A stretch of DNA of 64,000 nucleotides. Origin: Ptiloglossa arizonensis (lineage: Eukaryota; Arthropoda; Insecta; Hymenoptera; Colletidae). Of the stretch, positions 24,351-36,800 are shown piece after piece; position 1 is the first letter of the stretch, and every line of letters starts with the position of its first letter. The notes below the pieces were generated by a model. It was not told the DNA's origin. It did no database searches and saw only the letters and a list, made by a program, of their open reading frames with translations. Location: positions 481,729 to 545,728 of the forward strand of contig NW_027478785.1 in assembly GCF_051014685.1 (NCBI RefSeq), read 5' to 3'. The position numbers and the translations under genes are program-made.

Positions 24351-26274
24351 CAGAATTGCGAAAAATGTTTTGCCTTCTCAACCATTTCTTGTCTTCAAAC
24401 TCTCATATCTCGCGAATGGATTGACATAACCCAAATATTCCTATTGCATCTGAAAGTAGAAACTCGCCCGATTACAACGGTACGTGTATTTTTCCCTTGG
24501 GCCATTCTGGTTAAGCGATTGGAGCAGCAGATGTGCGAAAAATTTATTGTCTTCTCAACCATTTCTTAGCTTCAAACTCCCATATCTCGCGAACGGATTG
24601 ACATAACCCAAAAATTCCTATTGCATCTGAAAGTAGAAACTTGACCCATTACAACGTTATGTGTATTTTTTCCCGAGGCCATTCTGGTTAAGCGTTTGGA
24701 GCAGCAGAAATGCGAAAAATTTTTTGCCTTCTCAACCATTTCTTAGCTTCAAAGTCCCATATCTCGCGAACGGATAGACCAAACCCAAAAATTCCTGCTG
24801 CGTCTGAAAGTAGAAGCTCGCCCGATTACAACGGTATACGTATTTTTTCCCTAGGCCATTCTGGTTAAGCGTTTGGAGCAGCAGAAGTGCGAAAAATTTG
24901 TTGTCTTCTCAACCATTTCTTAGCTTCAAAGTCCCATATCTCGCGAACGGATTGACCGAACCCAAAAATTCCTCCTGCGTCTTGAAGTAGAAACACGCCC
25001 GATTACAACGGTATGCGTATTTTTTCCCTAGGCCATTCTGGTTAAGCGTTTGGAGCAGCAGAATTGCGAAAAATTTTTTGCCTTCTCAACCATTTCTTGG
25101 CTTCAAACTCCCATATCTCGCGAACGGATTGACCTAACCCAAAAATTCCTGTTGCGTCTGAAAGTAGAAACTCGCCCGATTACAACGCTATGTGTATTTT
25201 TTCCCTAGGCCATTCTGGTTAAGCGTTTGGAGCAGCAGAAGTGCGAAGAATTTGTTGTCTTCTCAACCATTTCTTAGCTTCAAACTCCCATATCTCGCGA
25301 ACGGATTGACCAAACCCAGAAGTTCCTGCTGCGTCTGAAAGTGGGAACTCGCCCGATTACAACGATATGCGTATTTTTTCCCTAGGGCATTCTGGTTAAG
25401 CGCTTGGAGCAGCAGAATTGCGAAAAATTTTTTGCCTTCTCAACCATTTCTTGGCTTCAAACTCCCATATCTCGCGAACGGATTGACCTAACCCAAAAAT
25501 TCCTGTTGCATCTGAAAGTAGAAACTCGCCCGATTACAACGGTATGTGTATTTTTTCCCTAGGCCATTCTGGTTAAGCGTTTGGAGCAGCAGAATTGCGA
25601 AAAATTTTTTGCCTTCTCAACCATTTCTTGGCTTCAAACTCCCATATCTCGCGAACGGATTGACCTAACCCAAAAATTCCTGTTGCGTCTGAAAGTAGAA
25701 ACTCGCCCGATTACAACGGTATGTGTATTTTTTCCCTAGGCCATTCTGGTTAAGCGTTTGGAGCAGCAGAATTGCGAAGAATTTGTTGTCTTCTCAACCA
25801 TTTCTTAGCTTCAAACTCCCATATCTCACGAACGGATTGACCAAACCCAGAATTTCCTGCTGCGTCTGCAAGTAGGAACTCGCCCGATTAAAACGATATG
25901 CGTATTTTTTCCTTAGGGCATTCTGGTTAAGCGCTTGGAGAAGCAGAATTGCGAAAAATTTTTTGCCTTCTCAACCATTTCTTGGCTTCAAACTCCCATA
26001 TCACGCGAACGGATTGACCTAACCCAAAAATTCCTATTGCATCTGAAAGTAGAAACTCGCCCCATTACAACGGTATGTGTATTTTTTCCCGAGGCCATTC
26101 TGGTTAAGCGTTTGGAGCAGCAGAATTGCGAAAAATTTTTTGCCTTCTCAACCATTTCTTAGCTTCAAAGTCCCATATCTCGCGAACGGATTGACCAAAC
26201 CCAAAAATTCCTGCTGCCTCTGAAAGTAGAAACTCGCCCGATTACAACGGTATGCGTATTTTTTCCCTAGGGCA
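24351..26274. repeat. Re-inserted zone I type monomers inside zone II
   Basis: At about 24,350-24,370 the sequence returns to the 'aaaaatgttttgcc' H-type monomer and then repeats the order seen at 18,687-20,610, an offset of 5,664 bp (32 monomers). The 'ggagaagcag' monomer at 25,932 matches 20,268. This run of zone I monomers is thus flanked on both sides by G-type blocks, which is best explained by a large tandem duplication of mixed sequence rather than by gradual change. Only satellite sequence is present. Confidence 0.7.
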
Positions 26275-28575
26275 TTCTGGTTAAGCGTTTGGAGCAGCAG
26301 AAGTGCGAAAAATTTGTTGTCTTCTCAACCATTTCTTAGTTTCAAACTCCCATATCTCGCGAACGGATTGACGTAACTCAAAAATTCCAGTTGCATCTGA
26401 GAGTAGAAACTCGCCCGATTACAATGGTATGTGTATTTTTTCCCTAGGCCATTCTGGTTAAGCGTTTGGAGCAGCAGAATTGCGAAAAATTTTTTGCCTC
26501 CTCAACCGTTTCTTGTCTTCAAACTCCCATATCTCGCGAACGGATAGACCTAACACAAAAATTCCTATTGCATCTGAAAGTAGAAACTCGCACGATTACA
26601 GCGGTATTTGTATTTTTTCCCTAGGCCGTTCTGGTTAAGCGTTTGGAGCAGCAGAAGTGCGAAAAATTTGTTGTCTTCTCAACCATTTCTTAGCTTCAAA
26701 CTCCCATATCTCGCGAACGGATTGACGTAACTCAAAAATTCCAGTTGCATCTGAGAGTAGAAACTCGCCCGATTACAACGGTATGTGTATTTTTTCCCTA
26801 GGCCATTCTGGTTAAGCGTTTGGAGCAGCAGAAGTGCGAAGAATTTGTTGTCTTCTCAACCATTTCTTAGCTTCAAACTCCCATATCTCGCGAACGGATT
26901 GACCAAACCCAGAATTTCCTGCTGCGTCTGAAAGTAGGAACTCGCCCGATTACAACGATATGCGTATTTTTTCCCTAGGGCATTCTGGTTAAGCGCTTGG
27001 AGCAGCAGAATTGCGAAAAATTTTTTGCCTTCTCAACCATTTCTTGGCTTCAAACTCCCATATCTCGCGAACGGATTGACCTAACCCAAAAATTCCTGTT
27101 GCATCTGAAAGTAGAAACTCGCCCGATTACAACGGTATGTGTATTTTTTCCCTAGGCCATTCTGATTAAGCGTTTGGAGCAGCAGAATTGCGAAAAATTT
27201 TTTGCCTCCTCAACCATTTCTTGTCTTCAAACTCCCATATCTCGCGAACGGATAGACCTAACACAAAAATTCCTATTGCATCTGAAAGTAGAAACTCGCC
27301 CGATTACAGCGGTATTTGTATTTTTTCCCTAGGCCGTTCTGGTTAAGCGTTTGGAGCAGCAGAAGTGCGAAAAATTTGTTGTGTTCTCAACCATTTCTTA
27401 GCTTCAAGCTCCCATATCTCGCGAACGGATTGACGTAACTCAAAAATTCCAGTTGCATCTGAGAGTAGAAACTCGCCCTATTACAACGGTATGTGTATTT
27501 TTTCCCTAGGCCATTCTGGTTAAGCGTTTGGAGCAGCAGAAGTGCGAAGAATTTGTTGTCTGCTCAACCATTTCTTAGCTTCAAACTCCCATATCTCGCG
27601 AACGGATTGACCAAACCCAGAATTTCCTGCTGCGTCTGAAAGTAGGAACTCGCCCGATTACAACGATATGCGTATTTTATCCCTAGGGCATTCTGGTTAA
27701 GCGCTTGGAGCAGCAGGATTGCGAAAAATTTTTTGCCTTCTCAACCATTTCTTGGCTTCAAACTCCCATATCTCGCGAACGGATTGACCTAACCCAAAAA
27801 TTCCTGTTGCATCTGAAAGTAGAAACTCGCCCGATTACAGCGGTATTTGTATTTTTTCCCTAGGCCGTTCTGGTTAAGCGTTTGGAGCAGCAGAAGTGCG
27901 AAAAATTTGTTGTCTTCTCAACCATTTCTTAGCTTCAAACTCCCATATCTCGCGAACGGATTGACGTAACTCAAAAATTCCAGTTGCATCTGAGAGTAGA
28001 AACTCGCCCGATTACAACGGTATGTGTATTTTTTCCCTAGGCCATTCTGGTTAAGCGTTTGGAGCAGCAGAATTGCGAAAAATTTTTTGCCTTCTCAACC
28101 ATTTCTTGGCTTCAAACTCTCATATCTCGCGAACGGATTGACCTAACCCAAAAATTCCTGTTGCGTCTGAAAGTAGAAACTCGCCCGATTACAACGGTAT
28201 GTGTATTTTTTCCCTAGGCCATTCTGGTTAAGCGTTTGGAGCAGCAGAATTGCGAAGAATTTGTTGTCTTCTCAACCAGTTCTTAGCTTCAAACTCCCAT
28301 ATCTCACGAACGGATTGACCAAACCCAGAATTTCCTGCTGCGTCTGCAAGTAGGAACTCGCCCGATTAAAACGATATGCGTATTTTTTCCTTAGGGCATT
28401 CTGGTTAAGCGCTTGGAGAAGCAGAATTGCGAAAAATTTTTTGCCTTCTCAACCATTTCTTGGCTTCAAACTCCCATATCACGCGAACGGATTGACCTAA
28501 CCCAAAAATTCCTATTGCATCTGAAAGTAGAAACTCGCCCCATTACAACGGTATGTGTATTTTTTCCCGAGGCCA
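26275..28575. repeat. 2,301-bp tandem duplication, copy 1 (13 monomers)
   Basis: Bases 26,275 to about 28,603 match 28,576 to about 30,904 without a break at an offset of 2,301 bp, exactly 13 monomers. Shared rare variants are 'caaccgtttcttg' near 26,506 and 28,807, 'ctgctcaacc' near 27,560 and 29,861, 'gcagcaggat' near 27,710 and 30,011, and 'ctctcat' near 28,118 and 30,419. The junction lies in the conserved 'attctggttaagcg' part of the monomer. Copy 1 has the private 'gtgttctc' at 27,383. Confidence 0.85.
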
Positions 28576-30876
28576 TTCTGGTTAAGCGTTTGGAGCAGCA
28601 GAAGTGCGAAAAATTTGTTGTCTTCTCAACCATTTCTTAGTTTCAAACTCCCATATCTCGCGAACGGATTGACGTAACTCAAAAATTCCAGTTGCATCTG
28701 AGAGTAGAAACTCGCCCGATTACAATGGTATGTGTATTTTTTCCCTAGGCCATTCTGGTTAAGCGTTTGGAGCAGCAGAATTGCGAAAAATTTTTTGCCT
28801 CCTCAACCGTTTCTTGTCTTCAAACTCCCATATCTCGCGAACGGATAGACCTAACACAAAAATTCCTATTGCATCTGAAAGTAGAAACTCGCACGATTAC
28901 AGCGGTATTTGTATTTTTTCCCTAGGCCGTTCTGGTTAAGCGTTTGGAGCAGCAGAAGTGCGAAAAATTTGTTGTCTTCTCAACCATTTCTTAGCTTCAA
29001 ACTCCCATATCTCGCGAACGGATTGACGTAACTCAAAAATTCCAGTTGCATCTGAGAGTAGAAACTCGCCCGATTACAACGGTATGTGTATTTTTTCCCT
29101 AGGCCATTCTGGTTAAGCGTTTGGAGCAGCAGAAGTGCGAAGAATTTGTTGTCTTCTCAACCATTTCTTAGCTTCAAACTCCCATATCTCGCGAACGGAT
29201 TGACCAAACCCAGAATTTCCTGCTGCGTCTGAAAGTAGGAACTCGCCCGATTACAACGATATGCGTATTTTTTCCCTAGGGCATTCTGGTTAAGCGCTTG
29301 GAGCAGCAGAATTGCGAAAAATTTTTTGCCTTCTCAACCATTTCTTGGCTTCAAACTCCCATATCTCGCGAACGGATTGACCTAACCCAAAAATTCCTGT
29401 TGCATCTGAAAGTAGAAACTCGCCCGATTACAACGGTATGTGTATTTTTTCCCTAGGCCATTCTGATTAAGCGTTTGGAGCAGCAGAATTGCGAAAAATT
29501 TTTTGCCTCCTCAACCATTTCTTGTCTTCAAACTCCCATATCTCGCGAACGGATAGACCTAACACAAAAATTCCTATTGCATCTGAAAGTAGAAACTCGC
29601 CCGATTACAGCGGTATTTGTATTTTTTCCCTAGGCCGTTCTGGTTAAGCGTTTGGAGCAGCAGAAGTGCGAAAAATTTGTTGTCTTCTCAACCATTTCTT
29701 AGCTTCAAGCTCCCATATCTCGCGAACGGATTGACGTAACTCAAAAATTCCAGTTGCATCTGAGAGTAGAAACTCGCCCTATTACAACGGTATGTGTATT
29801 TTTTCCCTAGGCCATTCTGGTTAAGCGTTTGGAGCAGCAGAAGTGCGAAGAATTTGTTGTCTGCTCAACCATTTCTTAGCTTCAAACTCCCATATCTCGC
29901 GAACGGATTGACCAAACCCAGAATTTCCTGCTGCGTCTGAAAGTAGGAACTCGCCCGATTACAACGATATGCGTATTTTATCCCTAGGGCATTCTGGTTA
30001 AGCGCTTGGAGCAGCAGGATTGCGAAAAATTTTTTGCCTTCTCAACCATTTCTTGGCTTCAAACTCCCATATCTCGCGAACGGATTGACCTAACCCAAAA
30101 ATTCCTGTTGCATCTGAAAGTAGAAACTCGCCCGATTACAGCGGTATTTGTATTTTTTCCCTAGGCCGTTCTGGTTAAGCGTTTGGAGCAGCAGAAGTGC
30201 GAAAAATTTGTTGTCTTCTCAACCATTTCTTAGCTTCAAACTCCCATATCTCGCGAACGGATTGACGTAACTCAAAAATTCCAGTTGCATCTGAGAGTAG
30301 AAACTCGCCCGATTACAACGGTATGTGTATTTTTTCCCTAGGCCATTCTGGTTAAGCGTTTGGAGCAGCAGAATTGCGAAAAATTTTTTGCCTTCTCAAC
30401 CATTTCTTGGCTTCAAACTCTCATATCTCGCGAACGGATTGACCTAACCCAAAAATTCCTGTTGCGTCTGAAAGTAGAAACTCGCCCGATTACAACGGTA
30501 TGTGTATTTTTTCCCTAGGCCATTCTGGTTAAGCGTTTGGAGCAGCAGAATTGCGAAGAATTTGTTGTCTTCTCAACCAGTTCTTAGCTTCAAACTCCCA
30601 TATCTCACGAACGGATTGACCAAACCCAGAATTTCCTGCTGCGTCTGCAAGTAGGAACTCGCCCGATTAAAACGATATGCGTATTTTTTCCTTAGGGCAT
30701 TCTGGTTAAGCGCTTGGAGAAGCAGAATTGCGAAAAATTTTTTGCCTTCTCAACCATTTCTTGGCTTCAAACTCCCATATCACGCGAACGGATTGACCTA
30801 ACCCAAAAATTCCTATTGCATCTGAAAGTAGAAACTCGCCCCATTACAACGGTATGTGTATTTTTTCCCGAGGCCA
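28576..30876. repeat. 2,301-bp tandem duplication, copy 2 (13 monomers)
   Basis: This copy directly follows copy 1 and forms the bridge between the two macro-duplication copies. The second macro copy does not contain this doubling: from 42.0 to 43.8 kb it matches only one 2,301-bp copy. Either the doubling arose after the macro-duplication or the second copy was lost there. The shared 'ctgctcaacc' variant near 43,311 shows that the macro copy 2 segment descends from this version. Confidence 0.82.
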
Positions 30877-33800
30877 TTCTGGTTAAGCGTTTGGAGCAGC
30901 AGAATTGCGAAAAATTTTTTGCCTTCTCAACCATTTCTTAGCTTCAAAGTCCCATATCTCGCGAACGGATTGACCAAACCCAAAAATTCCTGCTGCCTCT
31001 GAAAGTAGAAACTCGCCCGATTACAACGCTATGTGTATTTTTTCCCTAGGCCATTCTGGTTAAGCGTTTGGAGCAGCAGAAGTGCGAAGAATTTGTTGTC
31101 TTCTCAACCATTTCTTCGCTTCAAACTCCCATATCTCGCGAACGGATTGACCAAACCCAGAAGTTCCTGTTGCATCTGAAAGTAGAAACTCGCCCCATTA
31201 CAACGGTATGTGTATTTTTTCTCGGGGCCATTCTGGTTAAGCGTTTGGAGCAGCAGAAGTGTGAAAAATTTGTTGTCTTCTCAACCATTTCATAGCTTCA
31301 AACTCCCATATCTCGCGAACGGATTGACCTAACCCAAAAATTCCTGTTGCGTCTGAAAGTAGAAACTAGCCCGATTACAACGCTATGTGTATTTTTTCCC
31401 TAGGCCATTCTGGTTAAGCGTTTGGAGCAGCAGAAGTGCGAAGAATTTGTTGTCTTCTCAACCATTTCTTAGCTTCAAACTCCCATATCTCGCGAACGGA
31501 TTGACCAAACCCAGAAGTTCCTGCTGCGTCTGAAAGTAGAAACTCGCCCGATTACAACGGTATGCGTATTTTTTCCCTAGGCCATTCTGGTTAAGCGTTT
31601 GGCGCGGCAGAATTGCGAAAAATTTTTTGCCTTCTCAACCATTTCTTAGCTTCAAACTCCCATATCTCGCGAACGGATTGACCTAACCCAAAAATTCCTA
31701 TTGTATCTGAAAGTAGAAACTCGCCCGATTACAACGGTATGTGTATTTTTTCCTTGGCCATTCTGGTTAAGCGTTTGGAGCAGCAGAATTGCGAAAAGTT
31801 TTTTGCCTTCTCAACCATTTCTTGTCTTCAAACTCCCATATCTCGCGAACGGATTGACCTAACCCAAAAATTCCTATTGCATCTGAAAGTTGAAACTCGC
31901 CCGACTACAGCGGTATGTGTATTTTTTCCCTAGGGCATTCTGGTTAAGCGTTTGGATCAGCAGAATTGCGAAAAACTGTATGCCTTCTCGACCATTTCTT
32001 GGCTTCAAACTCCCATATCTCGTCAACGGATAGACCTAACCCAAAAATTCCTGTTGCGTGTGAAAGTAGAAACTCGCCCGATTATAACGATATGCGTATT
32101 TTTTCCCTAGGCCATTCTGGTTAAGCGTTTGGAGCAGCAGAATTGCGAAAAATGTTTTGCCTTCTCAACCATTTCTTGTCTTCAAACTCTCATATCTCGC
32201 GAATGGATTGACATAACCCAAATATTCCTATTGCATCTGAAAGTAGAAACTCGCCCGATTACAACGGTACGTGTATTTTTCCCTTGGGCCATTCTGGTTA
32301 AGCGATTGGAGCAGCAGATGTGCGAAAAATTTATTGTCTTCTCAACCATTTCTTAGCTTCAAACTCCCATATCTCGCGAACGGATTGACCGAACCCAAAA
32401 ATTCCTCCTGCGTCTTGAAGTAGAAACACGCCCGATTACAACGGTATGCGTATTTTTTCCCTAGGCCATTCTGGTTAAGCGTTTGGAGCAGCAGAATTGC
32501 GAAAAATTTTTTGCCTTCTCAACCATTTCTTGGCTTCAAACTCCCATATCTCGCGAACGGATTGACCTAACCCAAAAATTCCTGTTGCGTCTGAAAGTAG
32601 AAACTCGCCCGATTACAACGCTATGTGTATTTTTTCCCTAGGCCATTCTGGTTAAGCGTTTGGAGCAGCAGAAGTGCGAAGAATTTGTTGTCTTCTCAAC
32701 CATTTCTTAGCTTCAAACTCCCATATCTCGCGAACGGATTGACCAAACCCAGAAGTTCCTGCTGCGTCTGAAAGTGGGAACTCGCCCGATTACAACGATA
32801 TGCGTATTTTTTCCCTAGGGCATTCTGGTTAAGCGCTTGGAGCAGCAGAATTGCGAAAAATTTTTTGCCTTCTCAACCATTTCTTGGCTTCAAACTCCCA
32901 TATCTCGCGAACGGATTGACGTAACCCAAAAATTCCTGTTGCATCTGAAAGTAGAAACTCGCCCGATTACAACGGTATGTGTATTTTTTCCCTAGGCCAT
33001 TCTGGTTAAGCGTTTGGAGCAGCAGAATTGCGAAAAATTTTTTGCCTTCTCAACCATTTCTTGGCTTCAAACTCCCATATCTCGCGAACGGATTGACCTA
33101 ACCCAAAAATTCCTGTTGCGTCTGAAAGTAGAAACTCGCCCGATTACAACGGTATGTGTATTTTTTCCCTAGGCCATTCTGGTTAAGCGTTTGGAGCAGC
33201 AGAATTGCGAAGAATTTGTTGTCTTCTCAACCAGTTCTTAGCTTCAAACTCCCATATCTCACGAACGGATTGACCAAACCCAGAATTTCCTGCTGCGTCT
33301 GCAAGTAGGAACTCGCCCGATTAAAACGATATGCGTATTTTTTCCTTAGGGCATTCTGGTTAAGCGCTTGGAGAAGCAGAATTGCGAAAAATTTTTTGCC
33401 TTCTCAACCATTTCTTGGCTTCAAACTCCCATATCACGCGAACGGATTGACCTAACCCAAAAATTCCTATTGCATCTGAAAGTAGAAACTCGCCCCATTA
33501 CAACGGTATGTGTATTTTTTCCCGAGGCCATTCTGGTTAAGCGTTTGGAGCAGCAGAATTGCGAAAAATTTTTTGCCTTCTCAACCATTTCTTAGCTTCA
33601 AAGTCCCATATCTCGCGAACGGATTGACCAAACCCAAAAATTCCTGCTGCCTCTGAAAGTAGAAACTCGCCCGATTACAACGCTATGTGTATTTTTTCCC
33701 TAGGCCATTCTGGTTAAGCGTTTGGAGCAGCAGAAGTGCGAAGAATTTGTTGTCTTCTCAACCATTTCTTCGCTTCAAACTCCCATATCTCGCGAACGGA

Positions 33801-36800
33801 TTGACCAAACCCAGAAGTTCCTGTTGCATCTGAAAGTAGAAACTCGCCCCATTACAACGGTATGTGTATTTTTTCTCGGGGCCATTCTGGTTAAGCGTTT
33901 GGAGCAGCAGAAGTGTGAAAAATTTGTTGTCTTCTCAACCATTTCATAGCTTCAAACTCCCATATCTCGCGAACGGATTGACCTAACCCAAAAATTCCTG
34001 TTGCGTCTGAAAGTAGAAACTAGCCCGATTACAACGCTATGTGTATTTTTTCCCTAGGCCATTCTGGTTAAGCGTTTGGAGCAGCAGAAGTGCGAAGAAT
34101 TTGTTGTCTTCTCAACCATTTCTTAGCTTCAAACTCCCATATCTCGCGAACGGATTGACCAAACCCAGAAGTTCCTGCTGCGTCTGAAAGTAGAAACTCG
34201 CCCGATTACAACGGTATGCGTATTTTTTCCCTAGGCCATTCTGGTTAAGCGTTTGGCGCGGCAGAATTGCGAAAAATTTTTTGCCTTCTCAACCATTTCT
34301 TAGCTTCAAACTCCCATATCTCGCGAACGGATTGACCTAACCCAAAAATTCCTATTGTATCTGAAAGTAGAAACTCGCCCGATTACAACGGTATGTGTAT
34401 TTTTTCCTTGGCCATTCTGGTTAAGCGTTTGGAGCAGCAGAATTGCGAAAAGTTTTTTGCCTTCTCAACCATTTCTTGTCTTCAAACTCCCATATCTCGC
34501 GAACGGATTGACCTAACCCAAAAATTCCTATTGCATCTGAAAGTTGAAACTCGCCCGACTACAGCGGTATGTGTATTTTTTCCCTAGGGCATTCTGGTTA
34601 AGCGTTTGGATCAGCAGAATTGCGAAAAACTGTATGCCTTCTCGACCATTTCTTGGCTTCAAACTCCCATATCTCGTCAACGGATAGACCTAACCCAAAA
34701 ATTCCTGTTGCGTGTGAAAGTAGAAACTCGCCCGATTATAACGATATGCGTATTTTTTCCCTAGGCCATTCTGGTTAAGCGTTTGGAGCAGCAGAATTGC
34801 GAAAAATGTTTTGCCTTCTCAACCATTTCTTGTCTTCAAACTCTCATATCTCGCGAATGGATTGACATAACCCAAATATTCCTATTGCATCTGAAAGTAG
34901 AAACTCGCCCGATTACAACGGTACGTGTATTTTTCCCTTGGGCCATTCTGGTTAAGCGATTGGAGCAGCAGATGTGCGAAAAATTTATTGTCTTCTCAAC
35001 CATTTCTTAGCTTCAAACTCCCATATCTCGCGAACGGATTGACATAACCCAAAAATTCCTATTGCATCTGAAAGTAGAAACTTGACCCATTACAACGTTA
35101 TGTGTATTTTTTCCCGAGGCCATTCTGGTTAAGCGTTTGGAGCAGCAGAAATGCGAAAAATTTTTTGCCTTCTCAACCATTTCTTAGCTTCAAAGTCCCA
35201 TATCTCGCGAACGGATAGACCAAACCCAAAAATTCCTGCTGCGTCTGAAAGTAGAAGCTCGCCCGATTACAACGGTATACGTATTTTTTCCCTAGGCCAT
35301 TCTGGTTAAGCGTTTGGAGCAGCAGAAGTGCGAAAAATTTGTTGTCTTCTCAACCATTTCTTAGCTTCAAAGTCCCATATCTCGCGAACGGATTGACCGA
35401 ACCCAAAAATTCCTCCTGCGTCTTGAAGTAGAAACACGCCCGATTACAACGGTATGCGTATTTTTTCCCTAGGCCATTCTGGTTAAGCGTTTGGAGCAGC
35501 AGAATTGCGAAAAATTTTTTGCCTTCTCAACCATTTCTTGGCTTCAAACTCCCATATCTCGCGAACGGATTGACCTAACCCAAAAATTCCTGTTGCGTCT
35601 GAAAGTAGAAACTCGCCCGATTACAACGCTATGTGTATTTTTTCCCTAGGCCATTCTGGTTAAGCGTTTGGAGCAGCAGAAGTGCGAAGAATTTGTTGTC
35701 TTCTCAACCATTTCTTAGCTTCAAACTCCCATATCTCGCGAACGGATTGACCAAACCCAGAAGTTCCTGCTGCGTCTGAAAGTGGGAACTCGCCCGATTA
35801 CAACGATATGCGTATTTTTTCCCTAGGGCATTCTGGTTAAGCGCTTGGAGCAGCAGAATTGCGAAAAATTTTTTGCCTTCTCAACCATTTCTTGGCTTCA
35901 AACTCCCATATCTCGCGAACGGATTGACCTAACCCAAAAATTCCTGTTGCATCTGAAAGTAGAAACTCGCCCGATTACAACGGTATGTGTATTTTTTCCC
36001 TAGGCCATTCTGGTTAAGCGTTTGGAGCAGCAGAATTGCGAAAAATTTTTTGCCTTCTCAACCATTTCTTGGCTTCAAACTCCCATATCTCGCGAACGGA
36101 TTGACCTAACCCAAAAATTCCTGTTGCGTCTGAAAGTAGAAACTCGCCCGATTACAACGGTATGTGTATTTTTTCCCTAGGCCATTCTGGTTAAGCGTTT
36201 GGAGCAGCAGAATTGCGAAGAATTTGTTGTCTTCTCAACCATTTCTTAGCTTCAAACTCCCATATCTCACGAACGGATTGACCAAACCCAGAATTTCCTG
36301 CTGCGTCTGCAAGTAGGAACTCGCCCGATTAAAACGATATGCGTATTTTTTCCTTAGGGCATTCTGGTTAAGCGCTTGGAGAAGCAGAATTGCGAAAAAT
36401 TTTTTGCCTTCTCAACCATTTCTTGGCTTCAAACTCCCATATCACGCGAACGGATTGACCTAACCCAAAAATTCCTATTGCATCTGAAAGTAGAAACTCG
36501 CCCCATTACAACGGTATGTGTATTTTTTCCCGAGGCCATTCTGGTTAAGCGTTTGGAGCAGCAGAATTGCGAAAAATTTTTTGCCTTCTCAACCATTTCT
36601 TAGCTTCAAAGTCCCATATCTCGCGAACGGATTGACCAAACCCAAAAATTCCTGCTGCCTCTGAAAGTAGAAACTCGCCCGATTACAACGGTATGCGTAT
36701 TTTTTCCCTAGGGCATTCTGGTTAAGCGTTTGGAGCAGCAGAAGTGCGAAAAATTTGTTGTCTTCTCAACCATTTCTTAGTTTCAAACTCCCATATCTCG

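Larger units (their letters stand above)
14191..28092. repeat. Macro-duplication, copy 1 (offset 16,105 bp)
   Basis: From 14,191 this sequence matches 30,296 onward. The match begins within 'agtagaaactcgcccg'. Just left of it copy 1 has 'tctgaa' and the other 'tctgag'. The offset is 16,105 bp (91 monomers minus two bases), shown by rare variants: 'ctctcat' at 14,313 and 30,418, 'ggagaagcag' at several places, and 'gcctcctgaacc' near 23,487 and 39,592. Past about 24,893 the offset drops to 15,751 bp because copy 2 lacks two monomers. The match ends at 28,092 against 43,843. Only a handful of substitutions were spotted by eye, for example at 19,302, 19,451 and 27,383. Confidence 0.88.
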
